From the NCBI GenBank assembly GCA_963556145.1, contig OY744472.1:682001-746000 (forward strand): DNA of 64,000 nucleotides. Reading direction: 5' to 3'. Positions 47,217 to 59,311 of the stretch are shown here, one piece after another; within the stretch, counting starts at the first letter, position 1; every line of letters starts with the position of its first letter. Below the pieces are notes generated by a model, which worked only from the letters and a program-made list of their open reading frames with translations, did not search any database and was not told where the DNA came from. The position numbers were made by a program, and so were the translations under genes. Source of the DNA: Hygrocybe punicea. Lineage: Eukaryota; Basidiomycota; Agaricomycetes; Agaricales; Hygrophoraceae.

Positions 47217-50200
47217 TCAAAATGCAATTTCATTTGAATGATGATCAGCATACTTGTTAACATAAAAAGCTTGGAATGCATCCAGTGAGTCATGACAAGA
47301 AAAATTTTGAGGAAGAAAATCATCTCCAGCCACACCAATAAGATGTGCACTGCGAAGAATACATTCTAGATGAATAACAGCTTTGAGTGGAGTCCCATCA
47401 TGAAGAATATCAGGTTCAACAATCCACAAACCAGTATCTTCACATGGTCTGTGGTCAACTGGTGAAAACCAATGAACTAGTGCACAAGGATAAGAAACAG
47501 AGTGATAGGTGAAAGAAAAGAAAAGAAAAACACGTGCTGCATGCAATCCTTGAAAACCTTCTTGTTCTGGATCCTTTTCAACAAAAACACAATCATAGCG
47601 AGGAGGTCCATGTCGCCATGAAGAAACTGCATGTATCCTCTCATGATGCATTCCATGTCTCCCAGACAAGTCACTTGGAGCATGGAACGTTGCAACAGCG
47701 GAAGGATAAGCATAAACGCTATGCCCAGAAAATTTTGGACACTGATCCAGATCAATATCCTGACCTGAAACCTCTGAGTTAGGATTGAGCTGGTCATAGA
47801 GGAAGCGCCGAATGAGTGTTGGAAGCTCTGGCTGCCCAATATGTTCTCCAAGTCGAACTGGATCTCTAGGATAATCCCGAGCTGTACAGATATTGAGAAC
47901 TATCAATTTAAACAGAGAAAATACCCACCAAGTGTTACGGTCTTTGCTAGCTTGACTTCTCCCAGACATTTTGGATGCTCATCAGCCCCCTGGTCCATGT
48001 CTTCATCATTCTCGAGAATGATATTTAGTTGTGGCTGAGGCAATGCAAAACCATGGCCTTGCATCATCCCACGAGCTGTGAAGTCAACTCGTGCTGCAGC
48101 AAGTTTGTCAAGTCGCTGGTTTGTGAGAAGCATCTGTCCTAGAGCATGGTTCCGACTGGATCTCCGCCAAGGTTTTTTGACAGCCTTGATATGTTTGGAT
48201 TCAGTTATTGATGAGCAAAGTCCATTTGGAGCACCAAACATTTGAATAAGTCGGCGATAGTGAATGAGAGAGTGTTGACGAGGAAGAGAAAAACCATCTG
48301 GTCGTACACCAACAGTCCGAAATATCTCTCGGAAATTATGGAAGGAATCAACTGCTGCATCAATGGACTGCAGAGTATCCTCACTGATAATTTCACGTCG
48401 TACAAGATAGCAAAATTCAGTGAAAGCGCTGATGGCTTTGACCATTTCACTTGGAACATGGCCAGCAATGGCAGGAATAAAAACCTGATTTTATATCATC
48501 TGGCATTGTACATCAAAATCCAAATTTAGAACACACCTTCATCAAAGCCTTTGAGTCATCACCTGTCCATTGCTTAAACCCACGACCATCTGGAAAGCGG
48601 CGCAGCCCAGGAAATGGTGGTGCAGCAGCAATCCTAGTTTAGGATTAGAATCTCTTAAATGAACATCATGATTAGCAGTCACCGTCTGTCAATATCAGCT
48701 AATATTTTATTAGCTTCTTGAGGAGGGTGAGAAATCTTAATATATTCCACAACCCAATCCACAAGATGGTCCTTGAAAGTGCCTTTGATAAGCTGATGAA
48801 GGATATCCGGAGATAACAGTTCATGAATATCAGCACGTGGGAATCCCACTGTGAATGGCTATACAAATATATTAGCTTTAGATGGTTGTAAATTACACAA
48901 TGCTTACAATCAGGTCTCCAACAATTCCATAATTATTCCAAAGCTCATCTAGACTGCAAGCCCCCAGGAGAACATCAGTGTGTTCATGCGATCGGTGCCC
49001 AGCTTGTCCATCAAGATCCTCAGGCATTGCTGTGCAACTGTTGCAGGTTTAGAAAGTAGGCATTACTTGAAAGTCAAACTTTACACACCGTGGGCACCAC
49101 CCCTGGACAGTGCAGGAGAGTAGACTCTGTTCTGGATAATCTGCAATATATGGACCCAAGCCATAAACAACACGTCGAAAGTGTCCATCACTACATCGTG
49201 TCACCCTTGGTACTGACATGTGTGGACGCAATGGCAATAGAATCTGGTGCAGAGAAGAATGAAAAAGTTGGCGCCGGAACTTCCGAAAATCAGAATCAGC
49301 TTGGTGATCCTTTGTGGCTAACCTAGCTGTTAGAATCCAAAGCAGAAATCTAAAATGACTGTCACTTACTCTTTGGCAGTGCCAAGAATCCAATGACAGA
49401 AACAGCATTGCGATGGGCACGGCGCACATTATTGTGGACATTTCCTATTGATGCATAGAGTGGGTAATACTCATTGTTGCCTGTAGCAACAGAGACTGTA
49501 GTCTTGTCACTGCCAAGGACCACAGGAACAAACATCGATCCATGTGTTTCTTCATCTTCAGCAATTTTGTCCTGGTGCATTATATCAGCAACCTTGTTCA
49601 AAGATAACAAATACCATACCGCTTGCTGCCATGCCCAGTTACCAGACATGAGATCAGTATATTGACGCTTGTTCCCTTTGTCAAAGACTTGTTTTGGTGC
49701 AAAGTCCATTTCTGTGGCAAAGTCCGGATTTCCAATTTGTTGCTCCATGGCAAGAAGTGGATCACGAAACCAAACATCATACTTTGCAGTCATCCATGAA
49801 GGGACTTCACCAGCCTCATCATCTGGAAGTTCACCATCATATGAGACAGAAAATGACTGCCAGGGCACATCACCCTCTCTTGTTGCATCAATGACTGAAT
49901 ACATCTCCTTGTGATCCGCAAACGGAGGATCGGAATCAGGATAGAGAGCTGCCAAATTGTTAAGGTGCTTGTCAAGCTTTGCAGCTGACATTTGCTCCTC
50001 AGCAAATATAAATTCAGCAAACTCAAATTCAGCACGACTGTTGTATGGTGAATAATCATCAATGGCACGCTCCTCACGTGGGGGAGGAGGGGAACCTGGT
50101 GGAAGGTCCATTCCCTGAACATTGCATGGGGTGCCATCAATAATTGGATGCATGTTGATATCGAGAGCCTGAGCAGCAGGATAGTGATGACTGGATTGAG

Positions 50201-50507
50201 GTGATGGTGACCCAGAAGGTGACTCCAAGTTGGGCTCAGGTGAACCCACAGGTGGCGTTGGAGGTGAGCCAGACATCTCTGCTGCATGCTCAGGTGATGC
50301 TGATCGTTGTGGAACATCCTGGGGTGGAGAAGAATGCCGACGTGGTGGTGAGGTAGGTGATGGACTATGTCGATGGCGAGCCCGGAATGTAGGATGTGCT
50401 GAGTGCAGATGTTGTGTGAGTCCTCCTGATGATTTACATATCTTTTGACATTCTCTTATTGGGCACACAAATATAGCCAGCTGAAAGGCCCTGCGGGATA
50501 GGCCCAT
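47217..50507 (-). CDS. Plavaka-type transposase, apparently intact
   Basis: Exons 50507-49370, 49326-49089, 49037-48908, 48858-48683, 48633-48537, 48484-47929 and 47881-47217 join in frame to 999 residues; 50507 is the first ATG of the open frame. The N terminus has a C2H2-like finger (CPIRECQKICKSSGGLTQHL, then H). Next come a Pro/Ser-rich linker, the core with FVPVVLGSDKTTVS and NEYYPLYASIGN, YGLGPYIADYPEQ, ADIHELLSPDILHQ, GLCSSITESKHIKAVK, and a C terminus with LFFSFTYHSVSYPCALVHWF. Plavaka is a fungal CACTA-related family of cut-and-paste transposons. No stop or frame break is seen. The terminal inverted repeats were not located. Confidence 0.88.
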
Positions 50508-50995
50508 GGCATAAAGAGAACTCAGAGTAGGAGGGATAAAGTACAGCACACAATGGACAAGCAATGGCCCTGTACACAGCCGACAACAATAGCCTTGAAG
50601 ACGACCCAATTAAAAAATATGGTCCGAAATAAGTGACATGAGAGATACTGAGTTGAATATATTATACTAACCGTTTGGCGACTACTATACTACCACAGTC
50701 AGAGTTGGTAGGTGAGCTCTCGGAGGCCAATATGCGCAATGTGCGAGCAGTGGTAGAAGGGATAGAGGGGCAGAAGTTGAAGATTGTGGAAGAGTATGTA
50801 AAACCCAGATGGATAAAGCCGCGGTTATAGTGTTGACTAACGAGAAAGAAGACTCTGCAGGGGCAAGCACAAGAGCGTCAGTTGCGGGGTGTGGGAAAGG
50901 GTGGGGTCAACCTACAAGGGTGGGAACAACTTGAAGGTGTTGTAATATCGCAACCGTAACGTGATGTCTTGAAAAAAGCTGGGCAAAGGACGGAG

Positions 50996-51420
50996 CTGGG
51001 AAGGCAACAAAAAGAGCCGAGCGTAAATAAGTTGGCAGTGCCGTGAGCAATGCAGCCAGACAGATGGTGTCCGAGCGTAGAAAACCTAGTGGATGAGAAT
51101 GAAGTCGTGTCGTGAAAAAAGACAGGTGGTGGGTGGTACGCAAAGATGTCGGACTTCGGAAGAGCCGGGTCTGGGAAGGCAACAAAAAGAGCCGAGCGCG
51201 AATAAGTTGGCAGTGCCGTGAGCAATGCAGCCAGACGGATGGTGTCCGAGCGTAGAAAACCTAGTGGATGAGAATGAAGTCGTGTCGTGAAAAAAGCCAG
51301 GTGGTGGGTGGTACGCAAAGATGTCGGACTTCGGAAGAGCCGGGTCTGGGAAGGCAACAAAAAGAGCCGAGCGTGAATAAGTTGGCAGTGCCGTGAGCAA
51401 TGCAGCCAGAGGGATCGTGT
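50996..51420. repeat. 175-bp tandem repeat, about 2.4 copies
   Basis: Units start CTGGGAAGGCAACAAAAAGA at 50996, 51171 and 51346, and contain CAGTGCCGTGAGCAATGCAG and AAGATGTCGGACTTCGG. A short piece of the unit recurs at about 51497-51535. The tract lies directly upstream of the gene at 51617. Confidence 0.92.
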
Positions 51421-51562
51421 CCGAGTGCAGCAAACCAATTGGTGGGTGGTGAATTTGGAGAGTCCGAGTCCGAGTCACGGACTTGGGCTTGGAGTCAGAC
51501 GCAAAGACGTCGGACTTCGGAATAGCCGGGTCTGAACTTGAAAGCCGCTGTCAGAAAACTCA

Positions 51563-51568
51563 TATAAG
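51563..51568 (+). promoter_or_regulatory. TATA-like box before the gene at 51617
   Basis: TATAAG within CTCATATAAGACTTC lies 49 bp upstream of the ATG, a plausible core-promoter position for a short leader. It is based on sequence match alone. Confidence 0.4.
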
Positions 51569-51616
51569 ACTTCATCACGGAGACGTACGCTGCACAAAAT
51601 TCTACCAATTTCCTCA

Positions 51617-53855
51617 ATGCCCCCTAAAAAACAAACTGTGGTTCCTCAAATGACCCTCAGCCTGAGGCCGGGACGTGATACAATGCCTGGAGCGCCCGAC
51701 AAACCTAAACCCCGAAGGACCTCTGCCGAAGTTGCGGCCGCAAATGCACTGAAAGAACAAGAAAAGCAAAGGCTATCCGACACTAGGACAGCGGCTATCC
51801 TGGGCGTGTCTAGGAAGGAAAACGAGATGAATGATCAGGACAGGTTAATTGACAGCACTGCGGACCACCCACCTGTCAGCACGAAAATAAAGACTTCCAG
51901 GCCTGTTGCCCAGAATGCAGCCGCGAAGAGAGTGGCCGAGATAAAGGCAGCAGCGTTGGACTTGGCAGCAATGGACGGTATGTCTTGCACTGACTTTTCA
52001 GAAGCCCTATCCAAGTACCACGTCAATTTATTGATTTCAGATACTGACGAAGACTTGGAGGAAATGGTTACCTTCCCAGTGGCGGCCTCAATGGCAGCGG
52101 AGGCTCGGACAGTAACAAAGCAGGGAACGGTGGAGGATTGTGAGCCAAACGATGCTGACGCCGAGAGGGAGAGGAAGCGGGTCGAAAAAAAAGCTAAGAA
52201 GACTGAGTTTAGGAAAGAAGTCATCGCCCAATACGCCCTTGCCTACCTTGATGATGATCAGCTGCCCACCCAAAAGCGGAAAATCATTGATGGTGATGTT
52301 GACGGGTGAGCGCTAAGTCTTTTACTATGTCATCTCACGAATACTGCCATTCTAACTATAAGTTGTTTACTCTCTCATTTAAATGTTGTGCTGTTTCAAG
52401 ACCACCGCTCAAGAAGAAGGGCAAGCCTGCTACTAGTATGGCCAAGATTGGAGGACTTCGTACTAACTGGAAAACGCCGGCAACCATTTCTCACCCAATG
52501 TCAACCAGTGACAGGATAACTACCCCCGAACATGATGAAAATGCGCTGGGTGGCATCAGTGATGGCGACGACACGCAAGAAAGGTTGGCCCTCTCTCAGG
52601 CTGCCAGCAAAAAGCCTGTCCGCTACTATGGTGGCGGCACTACGTTGAAACCAGCGACGGTTAGCTGTCTTTTTCTTTCATGTCCGAGTCCATCTCCGTT
52701 GACCACTATACAGCCGGGCATTCGCTCTCTCGTCAAGATCCATCTTGACAGCCATGACTCACTGGAAGCTAAGCGTGGCGTTCGCGGCGGTGAAGTAAAA
52801 AAGGATGACCTTACTATGAACCATTTACCGGCAGCAGTTCGGGAAGGCTTCCGCAGCAGATTCGTACCCCAGCTTCGCGAATTAATGGGCACCTTGGCGC
52901 CATGGGAACAGCCCACCGATGAACAACTCCGCCAAACGTGGTATGCCAGTTTCCCCGATTTCAACTCTCAGCTCAAGGACGATCTTTTGTGGACCGTTTC
53001 TAAACTGGTACGTATATTTTGCGCCTCTTACAGGGATCTCAGACTGAATGTTTTTGAGGCCGATGATCGCTTGGCAGACTGGCGCAACAAATTCGCCTCG
53101 ACTGCCATGAACCAGCTTGAAAAGCTGTTCATCGAGTTAGACTTGGACACACCCGAAGCCCGTGCTACCTACGTAACTTGGATGTTGGGCGATGATGATA
53201 GAAGCTGCCCATTCTACTACAAAACAGTCTCTGATGGTCAAGTGCCAATTGTATGACATTTCTACATCTCGTTTCGGCTGCCAATGCTCACCTTCCACTT
53301 TTTTTTCCAGGGAATTTTCCAGTCTTCCCTCGTGTTGGCCACTCTTTCTACCCATATCTCCACCATTTCAAGTATCCATCTTGCTCAGCGTTTGACCGAT
53401 AAACCCGTAGGGGCCCTGGTGCTAGCTCTACAAGCAGTAAGCTCACGTAACTACTTTTCCTGATCCACCCAACTACACAATCTCCGCTTTATTAGAGTAA
53501 ACGTGCACTGTTGTACCATCAGGACGGTGTGAAGCATATTCCTCGTGGGCCGCCCAGATACTTCTCGAAGACAAATTGGGCCGATCGTATTGAAAGAGTT
53601 GACGGCAAAGACATCTTTGTCAAGAAAGTGTCGTCCCTGCTAAAATTAATTGGGAAGCTCAAAGAGGGCCAGTGGGCAAAAATTCTAGAGAGCGCGAGTC
53701 TGTATGCCAGGCAGAAGAAGATTGATGCCGTCGAGATTTTATGCGCTTCGTTGGACTCATCTGACTATGAACTCGAGGATGGCGATGAAGACTTGGTGGC
53801 CGAGGAGGGAGATGATGACATTGTTGATGGTGACAACGACATTCTGATGGAATAA
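51617..53855 (+). CDS. Uncharacterised fungal protein, six exons, intact
   Basis: Exons 51617-52305, 52401-52659, 52714-53007, 53059-53250, 53311-53436 and 53496-53855 join in frame to 639 residues. Residues 1-230 are charged, Ala/Lys-rich and probably disordered, with a basic stretch (RKRVEKKAKKTEFRKE). The middle and C-terminal half (about 320-600) look globular: FVPQLRELMGTLAPWEQPTD, WYASFPDFNSQLKDD, RLADWRNKFAS, YVTWMLGDDDRSCPFYY, LVLALQASKRALLYH and FSKTNWADRI. The last 30 residues are acidic. I do not recognise a named domain. The layout resembles lineage-specific Agaricomycete proteins of unknown function, and it sits next to a Plavaka element and a tandem repeat. No stop codons interrupt it. 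Confidence 0.75.
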
Positions 53856-55081
53856 TGGTGAGTTATTCCCAACCATTTACACCATATCTAATTTCCTTTT
53901 AGCAATATCCTCACGAAATCCATGCCCCTCCAAGTCGCGCCTCTGTGTCGTCTTTCTGCACCACCATCCTTTCTTGTCCCATCAGCGACTTTCTTTCACA
54001 TCGTTCCTCATCCCAACCTGCTGCTTTTGCATCTAGTACTACCTCCGAGTTAGTTCTTCAAGTCTTCTACTACCCCACCATTTCCATGTTTGTGTCGCCG
54101 TCCTTTTATTTTTCCATCACTGGCACATGCAACGAGCCGGCCTCATTTCTCACCAACTTTGTCCCTTCCGTCCCCTCCGTTCTCCTGTCGCCCAAATGGG
54201 CCATTTTGAATAATAAAATTTTATTGTCGGAAAAGGGTAGAACGGTTTGAAAAGGGGGAACTACTTTTACAACTTGAGCCACTTTTTCAAAAAATGGGCA
54301 ACTTTTTCGTGAGACAGTCGAACTTGAAAAAGGCCAACCTCTTGAAAAAAGGAGGGTCCTTTTCACCTCCTTCTCCTGGTTTTCTCAAGGTAGATCAAGT
54401 TTTCCAAGGTGGAGACTCTTTTCCAAGACGAAACACCTTTTCCAAGGAATGGCACCTACCTTGGAAAAGGTGGGGGAGCTTGGACATCTTCCGCAACTTT
54501 TGCTTCTTTTGCATCTTGAAAAAGGGTCTCAAGGGTTTCAAAAAGGACCCCGGATTTTGCTGATGTGCACATCACCTGAACAGTGTCTGAGTCATGAAGT
54601 CATTAACTTCAATGTTTTTGCAGAGCAGACGACACCACATTTGACGCGGCTTCTCTGTCCCTCCGGTCCTGTTCAGGAACTTCAGGTTCCTTGAAGTGCT
54701 CAAGTTCGCAAAAAAATGACGGAACAGTGTATGTCTTAGTCTCTCCCTTCGCCTCGTTTCGGATGCGCGGGACGCAATGTAGAAATACAGCGTCAAGGAT
54801 ATCAATGACAAGATATTGTGTCTCCCAATTCACGCTCATGGCCAACACAACAAACCTTCCATGAAACCGTGGTAAACTGCTCTCTCGTGCGACTTCGAAA
54901 GCTTTTTGACTTCAAGTCTGCAGAGTGCAGATTCCTCTCGGCAGTTATACATGTCCTTCATGGAGACAATGTAGGGCCTAGCACGGGTACATCAGGAAAT
55001 CTACACATTCCTTTTTCGGACTTATCAGCCACTTCCGCTTTTGACCATCAGCTTTAGCTTTTTTTGCCTTACTTCTGCTAA
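53856..55081. other. No intact gene; homopurine repeats and a degraded ORF
   Basis: 54230-54540 is built of GAAAAAGG/CTTTTTCAAG motifs, an irregular simple repeat. On the minus strand 55060-54570 keeps short open pieces (AERNLHSADLKSKSF and NWETQYLVIDILDAVFL) split by stops, so it is possibly a decayed gene that I cannot identify. Confidence 0.4.
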
Positions 55082-55089
55082 CTTATAAT

Positions 55090-58057
55090 TAGTGTTGCCA
55101 CGGCTCGGTCCGGCTCGGCTTGGCTACGGCTACCAACGGCTAACCCATATATGGGTTGTTAGCCGGACCGGACCGTTGTGGCAACGGCTAAACCGCGGCT
55201 AGCCGTCCAAAAAAGGAAATTAATAGCACCAAGGTCACCAGTCTCACCGCACAAACATGCGGAGCACACCGGTGACACCATGCCTGACGCCAACAGCCAC
55301 AGCTACACCAGCTCGCGACAACGCCGGCCGACCCACAACAAAGGCCACAGCACCCCAACGGCGACCAGCAGAGGGGCGAGGAATGAAGCGGCAACGGAAG
55401 CAGCACTCCCGTTATGAATCTTTGTTTTTTTTTTACTACCAACTTATGTCTGATTACAGCACTAATGATCTCAAGGCAACAGCAGCCCGGACAGCAGTAG
55501 CAACGAGCAATGACCACGGTGACAGCAAACAGCAGCAGTGGCAACGACGGCAACAGCAGTGCCAGCAGCGACGACAAGCGACGCGTGCCAATCCCAGACA
55601 TAGCAGATTATAGCGACGCTCAAAATGACGCTCAAAGTGACAGTTTTTCGACCACCCTTTGTCTCCAGCCAGGGCTATCCGGTCACCTTCATTCCTAACG
55701 CTTTCCCTGCTTGTCATTCCCATTCCCAGTAAGTCCGTCTTCACACGAAGAGACTTTTTTTCGATCTTCACATTCATTTCGTAAGAGCGTTCGATTCAAT
55801 ACGGTACCAACTAGCGACTATGTTTGATGCAAATTTGATGCACATCGAGACATCGCAGCTGACCGCTTACTTTCTACAGCGACGGCGCGCGATCGGTGGC
55901 CTTCTTACTATGATCTGCGAAACTGGTGGCTGCCGCTGCAGCGCTGTGAGTTTCAACGCTAACTCGTATGTTCGTCCCTCTTTTTTCATTTGACGTTGTT
56001 TCGAAGACTTGTGCCGCATTTCTCTGCGGAACGCAGATCAAAGAACATTGCACTTCATACTGCCGTAGCTCGTGAATACAAAATCCATAAAACTGGCATA
56101 AAATTACAAAAGCCGGCTTGGTCGTGATCTCTATGAGCCGCAAATCTGAAGATCAGTCGTCTGTAATCTAAGAAAATGCTATTCCATCAACCCCTCCTAG
56201 CATACCGGTGGATGGAGTGTTGGCAGAGCTTGAGCGCGCAGAGGTAGGGTCGTGCACCCACCTCTGCTGCATTGGTAAGTTTTTTTTTCTTTCATTTTAC
56301 TAACGAAGATCTGTCTAGCTATGCATGATGGTAACACGGCCGCATGCCAACACCCTGCAACTAGGACCTCGAACTCGGGCTCGCAAGTTCAGGCACCACC
56401 ACCACCACCACTACCAACCATCAGCTTCTTTGCCGCTACGGCTGCTGCGTTCGCCGGCACATATGTTGATTTTTTTTTTGCATGTTGTCTTCGTGGATAG
56501 ACTCGCCCAACTAGTCCAAAGGGTGAAACGGCCCACTAATGCAAACGAGCTCGGGTATACCATTGACCAGGCAGCGGGGATCGAGGTGCAGGTGCAGGCG
56601 TGGCTCAATGGCCTGCCGGAGGAATGGAGGCTCGGCATGAATGCGCAGTGGAGGATGCCAGCGAAGACGTGACGTGGCCTTGGACCACGACACCGACACC
56701 GACAACTGCTATCATGACGACAACGACCATGACGACGATCGTTCTGCAAAATTTATTACCATGTCTCGCCTCCCTCAACCTCCGCGCATCCAACCCCGGC
56801 GCATGGCGGCTTCTCTCTCCTTTGCTCTAATCAGATTCATTTGCCCTCCTCTGTTCGTGTCCTGCGAAAGCCCATGTTGAAGAGCAGACAACTGCCTCGT
56901 CAGAGTATGGTACTGTTATTGGAATTGGTGATGTGTTCTGTACATGGGATATAGACATTCTCTGATTACTTCCTCTAGATCTAGGCACAACGTAGATTCT
57001 TTATTTGCCTGTCTTTTGCTGTCGGGTAAGCACTTATCTTTTATCTTGATTGATTCTTCGATGACCAAATTCTGCAGTGCCCAACGAGGTGGCCAAGTGG
57101 AAATTATCGCCAACAACCAAGGCCATCGGATAACTCCCTCTTGGGTCAGCTTCAGCAACGACGAACGGCTGTAAGTCCATTTCGGATTCCGCAAATCCGT
57201 TTTCGTACTGACCCCGAATACGCGCAGCGTCGCCAAAAATGCGTTCCACTCCAATCCCAAAAACACTGTCTTCGACGCCAAGTGACTCATTGGACGCAAA
57301 ATGGATGACACAGAGATCAAGCGTGACATGAAACACTGGCCATTCGTAGTCCACGAAAAGAATGGCAAACCAGCCATTGACAAAGGCGAGGCCCGTGATT
57401 TTGTGAGCCTGGGATCCTGGTTTGAGGCATTATATGCACTCATTTGCGTGTTAGACCCCAGAGGAGAATAGCGCTATTGTACTCGTCAAGATGAAAGAGA
57501 CTGCCGAAGCGTATCTCGCGAATGGGTACAGCCATGTCAATTGACGTGCGCACGGCATTCGCGAGGTGAACACAAGGACCATAACAACGGCGACAGCTGA
57601 CGAGGCCAATGGACAGGGCAGGAGCAACAGGAAAGGAAATGAGGACGATTCCGCCCCTCTCCCTGCTGCTCGCGAATATATATGGCTGCGTCAATTGACG
57701 TGTGCGCGGTATTCACACCTGCCCTTTCACAGGTGCTTCGTATATTTCATTTTTTTCATATACATGTACATAGGTAGGCTACGCAAAAAGAAAAAGAAAC
57801 ACCTAAAAACCTTGTGAAATGCGGCTGTACATGTTCATGAGGTGTAGGAGGCAGCAGAGGGGTTATCCAAGTGAAGTCGATGCCAGCAAACAGGCTGAAA
57901 ACCTAAATTTCCTAATTTGGATATTTGGTAACGGCTAATAACGGCTAGCCGTGGCTAAGCCAAGGTTTAACCGTTAGCCGAGTGAACGGCTCGGCTCGGC
58001 TAATTATCGGTCCGGCTCCAACGGCTAACGGTTCCGGACCGAGCCGTGGCAACACTA
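55090..58057. mobile_element. hAT-like non-autonomous element with captured host gene (Pack-type)
   Basis: A perfect 8-bp duplication CTTATAAT (55082-55089 and 58058-58065) flanks a 2968-bp element. The ends are TAGTGTTGCCACGGCTCGGT and the inverse, CCGAGCCGTGGCAACACTA. Both subterminal regions (about 55090-55210 and 57925-58057) are dense in GGCTAACGG, GGCTCGGC and GGACCG repeats. The interior holds CAG/CAA/GAC-rich sequence (55260-55600), a CAC-rich stretch near 56390 and an HSP70/BiP fragment (about 56904-57525). There is no transposase. Confidence 0.9.
56904..57525 (+). pseudogene. Captured HSP70 (BiP/Kar2-type) gene fragment with introns
   Basis: Exon-like pieces separated by GT..AG introns read, in order: EYGTVIGI (about 56904-56926); QRGGQVEIIANNQGHR, then ITPSWVSFSNDERL (about 57079-57171); AKNAFHSNPKNTVFDAK, stop, then LIGRKMDDTEIKRDMKHWPF and EKNGKPAI (about 57229-57402); and TPEENSAIVLVKMKETAEAY (about 57455-57520). 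This is the N-terminal nucleotide-binding region of an ER-type HSP70. The DLGTT phosphate loop after GI is lost. TGA at 57283 replaces the family's Arg. Retained introns show capture at DNA level rather than from mRNA. It cannot make a working chaperone. Confidence 0.88.
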
Positions 58058-58065
58058 CTTATAAT

Positions 58066-59311
58066 CCACCTTTTCTCAACGAGAAATTATGTCAGAAGTT
58101 CAAAAAAGTTCATATTTTAAAACACATCCAAAGCATTCCATTCTTGCCATGTGAACAAATACCATGCCCCTGAAGCAGAAGTGACATGGGAGCGGCCACC
58201 ATTTAAATTTAAATTAAATAAATGTTCAAACATTCGCGACCTAAGTCAATCGAGACCTCCCCTAAATAAACCAACACGTGATGGTTGTTTGTTTTCACTG
58301 CCGCAAAACGTCAAGATATGTTGATTTACCCCCACAACATGCCCTTGTGCGATCCCTCCTGTTCTTCCCCCTGATGCCTTCCCTTGCACCCAGTCCGTTG
58401 AGGACCGCACCCACTGTTTGGGCTTGCGTTGGCCGTGTACTCTGGCCATTTTTTCTTAGCCACTGTCAGACTATGTTTCGGAGGTCTTCCAGTTGATTAC
58501 ATTTACCTCATTCACTCTCTAGGTTGTCGCTATGTCCCGATGTGGAAATCCCCGCCTCTCCCTTTGTGTGGTCAACAAAGTGCGCCATATCATGTCACGG
58601 TTCGACATCCCGACGCGAATGAGCAGAGATCAGGGAAATGAACCTGGTCTCTGCTCAAGGTAAGTCTCTTACATCTTATAGTTTATATTTACTGACTTTA
58701 TTTGCAGGCCGCCATCTATGTCCATTGCGACGTTGAAGACGACAACGACAGTCACAAAATGACAACAATGATGCCAATGGAGACAGGGGCGGCAACGGCA
58801 ATGGCAACGACGAAGAAAACGGTCACGAAACAACATGACAACGACGGAGGCAAGAAGGATCATGGAGAGAGGCTCTGCCCTCAGTGTATTCCGCTCTTAT
58901 TAATCACTGTAGTACTGCAATACAACTCTTTTAAAAGGAATCTGGCAATAGTTCAAGATAACAAAAGTAGCTGTGCTCTGCGGAAGCCCCACAGCTTTTG
59001 CTGCTTTTCGAAACTTAGAAAAGCTCCAGGAACTTATATTAGCGGACCGACCCCGCTAATATAAGTTGCTCCAGCTTTTGGCTTTTTGAGCTTTTTGGGC
59101 TTTTAAAAGCACGAAAAGCCCGAAAAAGGCGATTTGTAAGTTTCCTGATGTAAGCAAAACCCGGGTACACCTGCAGGTACACACCGTAACGCTCGGGTCG
59201 GGTTAAATGGGTACGGGTTACCCAGATGGTGGGTTATGGGTCAGGTACGGGTCGAGAGCTTGAGAAAACTCATAGACCCGGGTATACCCGTGTACACCCG
59301 TCGCTATACAT
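58066..59311. other. No recognised gene; repeat of GGGTACCC type at the right
   Basis: Short open pieces (58278-58641 and 58702-59064) have no recognised domain. 59145-59300 is rich in GGGTACGGGT/ACCCGGGTACACC motifs similar to 61985-62140 and to the ends of the 11922-12731 element. Confidence 0.45.

Noticed and set aside
50508..50609. Upstream extension of the Plavaka ORF to 50609
   Set aside because: The frame is open but begins with TTG; the first ATG is at 50507, directly before the zinc finger.
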